Source of the DNA: an uncultured Pelagibacteraceae bacterium
GTDB taxonomy: Bacteria > Pseudomonadota > Alphaproteobacteria > Pelagibacterales > Pelagibacteraceae
Reading direction: 5' to 3'
Assembly: GCA_902524955.1 (NCBI GenBank)
Contig: CABZEY010000001.1
Location: 1-64,000, forward strand
Length of the DNA: 64,000 nt
In this document: piece after piece, positions 33,779 through 41,769 of the stretch
How positions within the stretch are numbered: the first letter of the stretch is position 1
Layout of the letters: each line of letters begins with the position of its first letter
Translations under genes and position numbers: made by a program
The notes under the pieces: model-generated
Database searches by the model: none
What the model was told of the DNA's origin: nothing
What the model saw: only the letters and a program-made list of their open reading frames with translations

Positions 33779-34687
33779 ATGCAATTAGGTATTTATTTTA
33801 AATTATTTGAGGTTATCTTTCCTGTGTTTCTGGTGATTGGAATAGGTTACTGGTTTGGAAAAAAAAATCCAAATTTCAAAAGCGATATTATAACCAACTT
33901 TGCAGGAAAAATAGGTGTACCAGCACTTTTATTTTATTCATTAGCTGCATCTAATACACTTGATTTTTCTACTTTTATTCAATTTGGACTGCTTACTTTC
34001 ATTTTTGTTGGTTGCTTTTCGATTATAGGAATTATCGTTTTAAAATTACTTAAAAGAGACCAGGTGACAGAACTTGGTCCACTGATACTTCCTAATACCG
34101 GTAATTTAGGACTTCCTATTTGTTTGTTTGCATATGGTGACAAAGGTTTTTCAATTGCAAGCTCAATAGCAGCAGTTATTATGCTTCTCCATTTTACGTT
34201 AGGTATTTTTATTGCAAGTAAAAAATTTAGTTTAAGACCTCTTATTGAATCAATTCCAATGCACTCACTGCTTATTTCAGGTGTCATGCTCTATTTTAAT
34301 ATAAAACCACCTGTATTTTTGGTTAATACAACTATGTTATTGAGTTACTCTACAATTTTTTTAATCCTTGCATCTCTTGGTATTGCATTAAGTAACTTAG
34401 AAACGAAAAATTTCAAATCTAATTCAGTTATTTCAATTGTAAGATTAATAAGTGGACCAGTAATAGCATTATTAATTATATATAGCTTTGGTTTAAAAAG
34501 TTATGAAGCTGGTGTTTTATTCATTTGTGCTTCTATGCCATCTGCGATACTTAATTTTTTATTGGCAAAAATGTACTCAAAGAAAATTCATTCAGATAAT
34601 ATCGCGTCAGTCATAGTAATTTCAACAACACTTTCTTTCGTGACAATTCCGCTTGTTGTATTTTATGCTCTGAGGTATTTTAATTAA
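33779..34687 (+). CDS. AEC (auxin efflux carrier) family transporter
   Basis: 302 aa with ten transmembrane helices and the family Asn/Pro/Gly motifs (NTGNLGLPICLF near 106-117). Members export organic acids or efflux metabolites, often with a malonate or malate bias. Convergent with the next gene; the two stop codons touch. Confidence 0.88.
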   Translation: MQLGIYFKLFEVIFPVFLVIGIGYWFGKKNPNFKSDIITNFAGKIGVPALLFYSLAASNTLDFSTFIQFGLLTFIFVGCFSIIGIIVLKLLKRDQVTELGPLILPNTGNLGLPICLFAYGDKGFSIASSIAAVIMLLHFTLGIFIASKKFSLRPLIESIPMHSLLISGVMLYFNIKPPVFLVNTTMLLSYSTIFLILASLGIALSNLETKNFKSNSVISIVRLISGPVIALLIIYSFGLKSYEAGVLFICASMPSAILNFLLAKMYSKKIHSDNIASVIVISTTLSFVTIPLVVFYALRYFN

Positions 34688-34975
34688 TTATTTTTTAGGT
34701 TCTGATTTGGGCACAGTTTTTTTAGGTGCTTCACTCGTTCTTTCTCTGAGATATTTGCCAACATTTCCCCTGTTGTAAGTAAATAAATATGGGTCCTGTC
34801 TAACTAATCCAGCACAATAAGCTGTAACATCGTTTGTTTGAATTCCATTAGCTTTGATGTCTTTTTTGCAATTATTTAGGTACCTTACGTCTCTATATTG
34901 CTCTTCAATTTGTAAACCTAAAAATAACGATAAGACAAGAGCTATAATAAATAATAAAATATTTGTGCCTCTCAT
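34688..34975 (-). CDS. Membrane-anchored protein of unknown function
   Basis: 95 aa from ATG 34975 (a TTG start at 35014 is in frame but would sit right beside the hairpin at 35018-35044). One N-terminal transmembrane helix (about 5-23), then a hydrophilic part with two Cys (NNCKKDIK, AYCAGLV) and a Pro/Lys-rich tail. No family recognised. Confidence 0.65.
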   Translation of the reverse strand: MRGTNILLFIIALVLSLFLGLQIEEQYRDVRYLNNCKKDIKANGIQTNDVTAYCAGLVRQDPYLFTYNRGNVGKYLRERTSEAPKKTVPKSEPKK

Positions 34976-35017
34976 AATTGTTTTCTTGGTAAATGGTATT
35001 TTGATGTAAGTCAATTT

Positions 35018-35044
35018 AATTGGGGTGATAGAATCACCCCAATT
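35018..35044. terminator. Perfect 12-bp hairpin, possibly bidirectional terminator
   Basis: AATTGGGGTGAT (35018-35029), loop AGA, ATCACCCCAATT (35033-35044) pair perfectly. A T-run is missing on both sides, so termination is inferred from stem strength. It separates the 34688-34975 gene from the small basic protein on the same strand. Confidence 0.5.
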
Positions 35045-35056
35045 TAAATATGATAA

Positions 35057-35203
35057 TCAAATACCTTTTTGATTAGGATTAATTACGTTATCTTTCGCTC
35101 GTGGACGACTATTTCGCTCACGAAATGTTTTTCGAATTTGACGTAAGGCATTTGCGCCAGTGTTGCTGACTTTACGCAACAATTGGAAATCCCTATAAAA
35201 CAT
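35057..35203 (-). CDS. Small basic protein, 48 aa
   Basis: Strong ribosome site AAGGAGGG five bases before ATG 35203. The 48-residue product (MFYRDFQLLRKVSNTGANAL..., ending NPNQKGI) is basic and amphipathic with an RQIRKTFRERN helix. Hairpin-rich promoter region (35241-35309) precedes it and a hairpin follows it. No family recognised. The ribosome site makes it one of the better small genes here. Confidence 0.65.
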   Translation of the reverse strand: MFYRDFQLLRKVSNTGANALRQIRKTFRERNSRPRAKDNVINPNQKGI

Positions 35204-35240
35204 AGACCCTCCTTATTATAAAAAATTGTTACGCCTTTTA

Positions 35241-35309
35241 ACTCATGGCTATGAGTCACTTTTTAACCATGTGATATGGTTTAATTTTATGCATAACAGC
35301 TATGCATAA
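35241..35309. promoter_or_regulatory. Three successive hairpins between divergent genes
   Basis: ACTCAT/ATGAGT (35241-35256), AACCAT/ATGGTT (35265-35281) and TTATGCATA/TATGCATAA (35287-35309, nine base pairs) follow one another upstream of both the small basic gene (minus) and glyoxalase (plus). The third contains GCTATGCAT, which reappears twice at 35987-36026. Probably operators; a structured leader is also possible. Confidence 0.5.
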
Positions 35310-35378
35310 TACACATAGTATATTTTTGTGTCTTCTTTTCAAGCTTAAAAAAGGGTATCTTAAATAGAAATTTTAATT

Positions 35379-35930
35379 ATGAGTCACTGCGAAAAAGTTG
35401 ATGGAATTCAACAACCTGACAAAGAAACAGAGGGTTACGTTTTTAATCACATGATGCTTAGGATCAAAGATCCAAAACGTTCTTTGGATTTTTACTCAAA
35501 AGTCATGGGTATGAGAATGGTAAAAAAATTAGATTTTCCTTCGATGAAATTTTCTTTATATTTTTTAGGCAACCTCTCTGATGAAGAAGTTAAAAATGCT
35601 CCAACTGATAGCTACGAAAGAACGATATGGGCATTTCGACAAAAGGGTCTTTTAGAACTAACGCATAATTGGGGCGCAGAAAACGATGATAATGTAAAAT
35701 TTCATGATGGTAACGCTGAACCAAAAGGATTTGGGCACATTTGTTTTTCTGTACCTGATGTTTATGCAGCATGTAAAAGGTTTGAAAAATATAAAATGGA
35801 ATTTGTTAAAAAAGCCGATGACGGTTCGATGAAGCCTTTAGCTTTTGTAAAAGATCCTGATGGTTACTGGATTGAAATCATTGAAGCTAGAGCAACTGCA
35901 AACATTGCTAAAGAACTAGGTAAAATCTAA
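35379..35930 (+). CDS. gloA: Lactoylglutathione lyase (glyoxalase I)
   Basis: 183 aa, the length of eukaryote-like glyoxalase I. FNHMMLRIKDPKRSLDFY supplies the first metal His, then FCLYFLG-like strands, ELTHNWG with the Glu and Asn, GFGHICFSVPD with the second His and IEIIEAR with the final Glu. Converts the methylglyoxal-glutathione adduct to S-lactoylglutathione. Confidence 0.95.
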   Translation: MSHCEKVDGIQQPDKETEGYVFNHMMLRIKDPKRSLDFYSKVMGMRMVKKLDFPSMKFSLYFLGNLSDEEVKNAPTDSYERTIWAFRQKGLLELTHNWGAENDDNVKFHDGNAEPKGFGHICFSVPDVYAACKRFEKYKMEFVKKADDGSMKPLAFVKDPDGYWIEIIEARATANIAKELGKI

Positions 35931-35986
35931 TTTATTAAAAGTTACAATTTATACTAGAAAAAGCAAATATTTTATAAAACTTAATT

Positions 35987-36026
35987 TTGCTATGCATCAC
36001 ATAATCTTGCTATGCATCACATAATC
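35987..36026. repeat. Exact 20-base tandem duplication
   Basis: TTGCTATGCATCACATAATC occurs twice without spacer (35987-36006 and 36007-36026), 76 bases before the cytochrome c start. Its GCTATGCAT core also lies in the third hairpin near 35299. Recent slippage or a two-site operator. Confidence 0.85.
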
Positions 36027-36101
36027 AATTATTTGATGGGATCAATGGTTGAGATCGATAGCTCATTTTGCTAATATTTCATTAACAAATTTGGGGGAGG
36101 C

Positions 36102-36458
36102 TTGAAGTTATTTTTAGTCACATTGATAATCTTATTATCAACTCAGATCACTAAAGCTGAGATTAATCAATTGTTCATTAAAAATTGTGCAACTTGTCAT
36201 TCAGTTCAAAAAGGAGATAAAACTTTAAGAGCTGGACCAAATTTATGGGGAGTGTTCGGTCGAAAGGCTGCAGCACAAAAAGATTACACCATGTATTCAG
36301 AGGCAATCAAAAAATCAGGGTTAATATGGAATGACCAAAATCTTGATAAGTGGCTAACAAATTCGGGAGGATTTATGCCAGGTACGAATATGTATTATAT
36401 GCAAGCTGATGCAAGTGTAAGAAAAACAATAATCGATTACTTAAAAACACTTAAGTAG
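36102..36458 (+). CDS. Periplasmic cytochrome c (class I)
   Basis: 118 aa from a TTG start. Signal peptide (to about 19), haem motif CATCH (C29, C32, H33), and PGTNM with Met97 as sixth ligand. GGGGGAGG (36093-36100) lies only one base before TTG, unusually close. Followed by a Tat subunit and a GMC flavoprotein: probably the electron acceptor or carrier of a periplasmic dehydrogenase. Confidence 0.88.
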   Translation: MKLFLVTLIILLSTQITKAEINQLFIKNCATCHSVQKGDKTLRAGPNLWGVFGRKAAAQKDYTMYSEAIKKSGLIWNDQNLDKWLTNSGGFMPGTNMYYMQADASVRKTIIDYLKTLK

Positions 36459-36480
36459 TCAAAATCTGGGGGAGAAAATA

Positions 36481-37026
36481 ATGCGTGTATTGAAAAAACA
36501 AGCAATATCACGACGTTCCTTTCTTAAAGGAAGTACAGTTACTGCTCTTGGTTTAACAGTTATGGGTCCAACAATATTTGGAAAAAATAATGCTTGGTCT
36601 GCAACTTTTAAAAATATAAGCGCAGATGACGGTGCTACTCTAGTTCAGATGGCAAGAGACATCTATCCTCATGATCATTTAGCAGATAAATATTATGCTG
36701 CTGTGATTTCAGGTTATGATAAAGCCGCTGGAAAAGATAAATCTTTGAAAGGGATGATAGGAAAAGAATTAAAAAAAATTAATTCTGCTTCTATGAAAAA
36801 ATATAAAAATAACTACCGTATGATCAATCGTGAAGTTGAAAGGGTAGATATCTTAAAAGCTAACACCAAGTCACCTCTATTTGCGAAAGTGAGAGGAGAT
36901 CTTGTCGTTGGTCTTTATAATAATAAAGAAGTTTGGCCTAAATTCGGTTACGAAGGTGAGTCTGCTTCTAAAGGTGGATATCTAAACAGAGGCTACAACG
37001 ATATCGACTGGTTAGATAAAGTTTAG
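36481..37026 (+). CDS. Tat-exported gluconate 2-dehydrogenase subunit 3 family protein
   Basis: 181 aa. Twin-arginine signal SRRSFLKG (about 10-17) with hydrophobic segment. The mature part (about 40-181) resembles subunit 3/gamma of flavoprotein dehydrogenases such as gluconate 2-dehydrogenase, with MARDIYPHDHLADKYY, the helical middle and a WPKFGYEGES end. The dehydrogenase subunit would be exported bound to it. Ribosome site GGGGGAG precedes ATG. Confidence 0.83.
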   Translation: MRVLKKQAISRRSFLKGSTVTALGLTVMGPTIFGKNNAWSATFKNISADDGATLVQMARDIYPHDHLADKYYAAVISGYDKAAGKDKSLKGMIGKELKKINSASMKKYKNNYRMINREVERVDILKANTKSPLFAKVRGDLVVGLYNNKEVWPKFGYEGESASKGGYLNRGYNDIDWLDKV

Positions 37027-37035
37027 GAGGACATC

Positions 37036-38604
37036 ATGGCAAAATTTTCTAAAAGCGATAATAGCGTTGCTGTTATAATTGGGTCTGGTGCTGGTGGCGG
37101 AGTTCTTGGAATGGAACTTGCTTTAAAAGGAATTAAAACAGTAATCCTTGAAGCAGGTGGACGTCACAATCCCCAAGACTTTGTTAATGACGAGTGGGCA
37201 TCATTTGGTCAGATTAGTTGGTTAGATAAAAGGACAACATCAGGTGACTGGAGAGTTGCAAGAGACTTTTCAGGATTACCTTCATGGATCGTCAAAGCCG
37301 TTGGAGGTTCTACTCTACACTGGGCTGGAGCAAGCTTAAGATTCCAACCACATGAGTGGAAAGTAAAAACTGAATACGGAAATATTAAAGGCGCGTCACT
37401 TGAAGATTGGCCTATTGACCATAAAGAAATGGACAAATGGTATACCAAAGCCGAAAATCACATGGGTACGTTAGGTACCGGTGGAAGAGAACGACTACCA
37501 GGAAATAATAACTACAAGGTATTCGAAGCTGGTGCGAAAAGAATGGGCTATAAAGATTTTCACACTGGTAATATGTCTATTAACTCTAAGCCTTATGACG
37601 GTAGAATAGCGTGTCAACAAATTGGTTTCTGTTTCCAAGGATGTAAATCTGGTGCAAAATGGTCATCAGGTTATGTTTCAATTCCTAAAGGAGAAGCAAC
37701 CGGTAAACTTGAAGTAAGAACTCATGCTCAGGTATTAAAAATAGAGCATGGTAAAGACGGAAAAGTTAACGGTGTTGTTTACGCTGATAAGAAAGGAACT
37801 ATCCATAAACAAAGAGCTAGAATTGTATGTGTAGCTGGTAACTCGATTGAGTCTCCAAGACTACTTTTAAATTCTGAGTCTAATATGTTTAAAAATGGAT
37901 TAGCTAACTCTTCTGGTCAGGTAGGCAGAAACTATATGCGTCATATGACAGCTAGTACGTATGCAATCTTTGAAAGACCTGTATACTTCTATAGAGGAAC
38001 TACAATGGCCGGTATCGTCACTGATGAGTCACGTAACGATCCTAGCAGAGGATTTGTAGGTGGTTACGAGTTAGAAACATTGGCATTAGGTTTGCCTTTC
38101 ATGGCTGCATTCTTAGATCCAGGACAATGGGGAAGAGAATTTACTGCTTCAATGGATCAATATGATCACATGGCAGGGCTTTGGATTGTAGGTGAAGATA
38201 TGCCTCAAGCATCTAACAGGGTAACGCTTCACAAAAAATTTAAAGATAAGTTTGGTATGCCGACTCCTAATGTGCATTTCTCAGACCATGAAAATGATAT
38301 TAAAATGAGAAATCATGCTTGGAAGCAATCAACAGCTCTTTATGAGTCAGTTGGTGCAACAAAGGTAATCCAAACCCCTCCTTATCCATCTACTCATAAC
38401 TTGGGTACTAATAGAATGAGTGCAAAAGCAAGAGATGGAGTAGTAAACAAACATGGTCAAAGTTGGGATGTAAAAAATCTGTTCATCTCAGATGGAAGCC
38501 AATTTACTACTGGAGCTGCAGAAAATCCTACTTTAACAATTGTAGCATTAGCAATGAGACAAGCAGAGTATATTGCTAAACAAATGTCTTCTAAGGCAAT
38601 CTAA
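37036..38604 (+). CDS. GMC family oxidoreductase (dehydrogenase flavoprotein subunit)
   Basis: 522 aa. FAD-binding GSGAGG at 16-21, then the GMC signature near GGSTLHWAG, CQQIGFCFQGCKSGAK, and the C-terminal THNLGT and AENPTLT segments with His and Asn expected at the substrate site. Lacks its own signal and would be co-exported with the Tat subunit ahead. Substrate (sugar, polyol or alcohol) not readable. Preceded by GGAGG ribosome site, followed by a terminator. Confidence 0.93.
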   Translation: MAKFSKSDNSVAVIIGSGAGGGVLGMELALKGIKTVILEAGGRHNPQDFVNDEWASFGQISWLDKRTTSGDWRVARDFSGLPSWIVKAVGGSTLHWAGASLRFQPHEWKVKTEYGNIKGASLEDWPIDHKEMDKWYTKAENHMGTLGTGGRERLPGNNNYKVFEAGAKRMGYKDFHTGNMSINSKPYDGRIACQQIGFCFQGCKSGAKWSSGYVSIPKGEATGKLEVRTHAQVLKIEHGKDGKVNGVVYADKKGTIHKQRARIVCVAGNSIESPRLLLNSESNMFKNGLANSSGQVGRNYMRHMTASTYAIFERPVYFYRGTTMAGIVTDESRNDPSRGFVGGYELETLALGLPFMAAFLDPGQWGREFTASMDQYDHMAGLWIVGEDMPQASNRVTLHKKFKDKFGMPTPNVHFSDHENDIKMRNHAWKQSTALYESVGATKVIQTPPYPSTHNLGTNRMSAKARDGVVNKHGQSWDVKNLFISDGSQFTTGAAENPTLTIVALAMRQAEYIAKQMSSKAI

Positions 38605-39003
38605 TTGTTAGGTTATTTTATTAAAAAAGGCCCCTTAGCTGGGGCCTTTTTTTTATGCTCAATATTATTATCGAACTGTTCTTCAATTCCTAAAGATAAT
38701 TCAAATAATTTCAGCAAAAGTCAAAAAGCAAATGTTGAAATTTTTACTGTAAGAGATTTTTTTACCCAAGGAATTCATCAACTCTATATAGATGTTTTTA
38801 ATAAAAATGAAGATGTGACTATAGGTGGTATGACTTTATATATCTTCGATAAAAACTGCGACGAAGTAAAAGACAATGATACCTCAAAAAATACTATAAA
38901 ATCTAAACCAGTCTTTATAGGTCCATTTAAAAATGGTGTAATCACTTTTCATCCTGGAAAAAGGTTAAAGTGTTATCTTGTGAAAAACTTTCATAAATAT
39001 TAA
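38605..39003 (+). CDS. Lipoprotein of unknown function, signal frame overlaps a terminator
   Basis: 132 aa. TTG start at 38605 immediately after the GMC stop. Lipobox ILLSNC with Cys at about 25. The N-terminal KKGPLAGAFFL is encoded by the perfect terminator hairpin 38623-38652. The mature part has two Cys (KNCDEV, LKCYLV). No other in-frame start lies after the terminator before the lipobox, so either read-through is real or the start is not canonical. Confidence 0.55.
   Translation: MLGYFIKKGPLAGAFFLCSILLSNCSSIPKDNSNNFSKSQKANVEIFTVRDFFTQGIHQLYIDVFNKNEDVTIGGMTLYIFDKNCDEVKDNDTSKNTIKSKPVFIGPFKNGVITFHPGKRLKCYLVKNFHKY
38623..38654 (+). terminator. Intrinsic terminator after the GMC operon
   Basis: AAAAAAGGCCCC (38623-38634), loop TTAGCT, GGGGCCTTTTTT (38641-38652), then two further T bases. 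A textbook terminator for the cytochrome-Tat-GMC operon; symmetric A/T tracts could also stop minus transcription. Confidence 0.9.
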
Positions 39004-39012
39004 AAAGATTAT

Positions 39013-39363
39013 GTGGTAAAAAAAAAAATGTTTTTTATTTTTAAGATTCTATTGTCAGCGATCGTTATCGCTGGTGCCAGTTGGCTGTCAGGTAAATATC
39101 CAAAGCTTGCGGGTTTTATAATCGCACTCCCGCTTGCAACTTTAATTGCATTAGTTTTATCTTACACAGAGCACAAAAATGCTGAAACCACTGTTACCTT
39201 TGCAAAGAGTATATTGATTGGCGTTCCAGCCTCTTATTTTTTCTTTATACCTTTCTTTTTTGCAAAAAGTTTAAATATGAACTTTTGGTTAATATATTCC
39301 TCTGGTTTAGCATTATTAGTAGTTGCTTTTTTCGTACATAAATACATTGTATCTTTTTTTTAG
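39013..39363 (+). CDS. DUF3147-like membrane protein
   Basis: 116 aa from GTG 39013 (an ATG five codons on at 39028 is equally good). Four hydrophobic helices: about 8-24, 30-48, 62-82, 90-112. FIIALPLATLIAL is reminiscent of DUF3147. Function unknown. Confidence 0.6.
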   Translation: MVKKKMFFIFKILLSAIVIAGASWLSGKYPKLAGFIIALPLATLIALVLSYTEHKNAETTVTFAKSILIGVPASYFFFIPFFFAKSLNMNFWLIYSSGLALLVVAFFVHKYIVSFF

Positions 39364-39365
39364 TT

Positions 39366-40592
39366 TTAAGCCGTAGCAACTCTTTTTATAGGACTCTCAT
39401 TAATAGGTAGATGCATTAATGTTGCAAAAAATGACAACAAGATTGAAAGATACCAGGCATAATCATAACTACCATAATTATCATAAAAATAACCACCAAG
39501 ATAAGCTCCTGAAAAAGATCCAAGTTGATGACTTAAAAATACAATACCCGATAACATAGCTAAATATTTAGTACCAAAAACTTGTGCAACAATTCCAAAT
39601 GTTGCAGGGATAGTCGCTAACCATAAAAAACCAAAGCAAATACCAAAAGAAATTGCTAATATATTGGAGGCTGGTAGCATTAAAAATAAAATAATAATTA
39701 TTCCTCTTAAAAAATATAAACCGCTCAAAAGGATTTTTTTTGAATATTTGTCCGCCAAATATCCCATCGTTAAAGTACCAAAGATATTAAATAGTCCTAT
39801 TAAAGATAAAATTGCTGCACCAGTCCATCCATCTAGACCTCTTTCAACCACATACTTTGGAACATGAGTTGCAATTAATGTAATTTGAAAACCACAAACA
39901 AAAAAACCTGCCATTAAAAATAAGTAACTTTTATAACCAAAAGCTTCTCTAAATGCCTCTGTTAATGACTGGTTTACTTCTTCTGATCCCTGACTAACTT
40001 TGTTTGAGTCCGGTTCTTTTAAAAATATCGACAGAGCTCCAGCAATTAATAATATAAAAACAAAAATATTAAGTATATTCCCCCAATTATATGTGCCAAA
40101 TAATGTATTAGATATTATTGGGTATATGAACATGCCAACACTAGCGGAGGCAGTAACGAAGCCTGCTGCTTTAGCTCGATTATGGTTTGGAAAATGCTTT
40201 GCTACTGTTGGTACAATTATTGGAGCTGCAGCACCACCTAAACCTATGCCCACTAAAATACCAAGGTTTATTTGAAATAATAGTCCCTGACTGTTTAAAT
40301 TACCTAATGAATAAATACCAAAAGCATAAGTAATGAGTGCGAGTAGTACAACTTTATTTGACCCATATTTGTCAGCAATAATACCAAAAATTGTTGCAAA
40401 AATCCCCCAAACTATTGCTTGAACTCCAATTGCAAGCCCGAAGTACGTGCTCGTAATATTTAAATCCGTTTCGAAAAACTGAAAAAATAAACCATAAGTT
40501 TGACGTATTCCCATTGATACAGAAACAACGAAACAACCTATTATTAAAGTATACAATGCTACTTTACTATTAAAAAACTTATTATCAGTCAT
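39366..40592 (-). CDS. Major facilitator superfamily transporter
   Basis: 408 aa with twelve transmembrane helices. GIIADKYGSNKVVLLALIT and GYLADKYSKK are the two loop 2-3/8-9 MFS signatures; VSVSMGIRQTYGLFF at the N-terminus is like oxalate/formate antiporters and related monocarboxylate transporters. Overlaps the MOSC gene by eight bases (ATGACTGA). Confidence 0.88.
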   Translation of the reverse strand: MTDNKFFNSKVALYTLIIGCFVVSVSMGIRQTYGLFFQFFETDLNITSTYFGLAIGVQAIVWGIFATIFGIIADKYGSNKVVLLALITYAFGIYSLGNLNSQGLLFQINLGILVGIGLGGAAAPIIVPTVAKHFPNHNRAKAAGFVTASASVGMFIYPIISNTLFGTYNWGNILNIFVFILLIAGALSIFLKEPDSNKVSQGSEEVNQSLTEAFREAFGYKSYLFLMAGFFVCGFQITLIATHVPKYVVERGLDGWTGAAILSLIGLFNIFGTLTMGYLADKYSKKILLSGLYFLRGIIIILFLMLPASNILAISFGICFGFLWLATIPATFGIVAQVFGTKYLAMLSGIVFLSHQLGSFSGAYLGGYFYDNYGSYDYAWYLSILLSFFATLMHLPINESPIKRVATA

Positions 40593-41364
40593 CTAGGATG
40601 GACACTGTATCATTTAAGAAAATTTGTCCAGAAGTTATTGGTTTTAAATAAATTCCAAAATCAATATGACTATAAGTTTCGTTCAATTTCTGCGGTAGAT
40701 TGATATCTGTAATTCTTGAACGATATGGAAAATTAGTTGCTTTACATCTTGGTGTATTACAAAACACATTTAATACAACATTGCCAATTTTAATTTTCTT
40801 TTTTACAAGTTCCAACTCTTGCATAGCGGGTAGCCCATCAATTACAATATTTGCTCTAAAACGTTCGTGATCAACTTTGAGTCCTGATTTAGCCTCAAAA
40901 TCTCTAAGACTTTCTAGATTTATTAAAGATATAACATTATCATTAATCATATCAAAGAAAGGTGAGCTTGGATTATATAAAAAAAAAATATTTTTGTCCT
41001 TTAATCCATCTTCTTCTTTTTTAATTTCAAATGGAACCTTTTGTAGGTTTAAAAAGTTAAAATCTTTAATGGCAATTAACTCCTTACATTCTTTATAAAT
41101 TATCAGTTGATCATCTTTGAATGTAACTTGGTAGCTGTTTAATAAAGGAGTGTTTTTAACACTCAAATAACTTTGGTTATTTCTTAAATATTGTTTATTT
41201 TGAAACTTAATTGCCTCTTGCTCAGTTTTATTTCTTACAAAAGCAAAAATTCTGTCGTTTTTAATACCTTTGTCCTTTAGTATATTGAGCTTATTATCCT
41301 CAATAAAATTGAATGATTTTACTGGTGAGTAATAAAATTTTTTTATTTGAATATTTTGAAACAT
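40585..41364 (-). CDS. MOSC domain protein (YcbX/mARC-like)
   Basis: 259 aa. N-terminal MOSC beta-barrel (PVKSFNFIEDNKLNILKDKGIKNDRIF) and C-terminal MOSC domain with DHERFRANIVIDG and the cysteine motif NTPRCKATN, which binds the molybdenum cofactor. YcbX-type enzymes reduce N-hydroxylated compounds. Confidence 0.85.
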   Translation of the reverse strand: MFQNIQIKKFYYSPVKSFNFIEDNKLNILKDKGIKNDRIFAFVRNKTEQEAIKFQNKQYLRNNQSYLSVKNTPLLNSYQVTFKDDQLIIYKECKELIAIKDFNFLNLQKVPFEIKKEEDGLKDKNIFFLYNPSSPFFDMINDNVISLINLESLRDFEAKSGLKVDHERFRANIVIDGLPAMQELELVKKKIKIGNVVLNVFCNTPRCKATNFPYRSRITDINLPQKLNETYSHIDFGIYLKPITSGQIFLNDTVSILDD

Positions 41365-41375
41365 TCTGATCTATT

Positions 41376-41510
41376 ATGATCATGCCAGAACATATGCAAA
41401 GTTACAACCAATCTATATTTTCAAATCTCTCGCAAGGAGAAATGATACAAATAGTAACCATAACTTTGATCTTAATATATCTCATATTTATCTTGCTAAG
41501 AAAAAAATGA
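41376..41510 (+). CDS. Small membrane protein, 44 aa
   Basis: ATG 41376 to TGA 41510. Polar N-terminal half (MIMPEHMQSYNQSIFSNLSQ) and one helix (IVTITLILIYLIFILL) ending in basic residues. Its TGA overlaps the ATG of the next small gene. Real genes are likely for the pair. Confidence 0.55.
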   Translation: MIMPEHMQSYNQSIFSNLSQGEMIQIVTITLILIYLIFILLRKK

Positions 41511-41659
41511 TAAACTTTCGATCTATTAAAGAGCAGATTATTAAATATAAAAAAGAAATTCTTTTTACAGTTGCAATGGCCATGATTTGTTTTTCAATTG
41601 CCTTATGGGCTATAGGCGTAAATATAATTAAATATCATAATATACTCGGTTCATTTTAA
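41507..41659 (+). CDS. Small membrane protein, 50 aa
   Basis: ATG 41507 to TAA 41659, overlapping the preceding stop (ATGA). Basic N-terminus, one helix (TVAMAMICFSIALWAIGVNI), short tail. Sits 110 bases before amt on the same strand; link to ammonium uptake is only positional. Confidence 0.55.
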   Translation: MINFRSIKEQIIKYKKEILFTVAMAMICFSIALWAIGVNIIKYHNILGSF

Positions 41660-41769
41660 TATTCTTAAAACGCATACTAGATATGTTGATAATAGAATTA
41701 TGTATAAGATGCATAAGTGATAATTATCTTTGTGGGTTTAAAAAAAATTTAACGAAAGGGAGAAAATTC

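Noticed and set aside
38655-38693. Separate gene starting at ATG 38655 after the terminator
   Set aside because: The frame ends after 12 codons, and the lipoprotein lies in a different frame.
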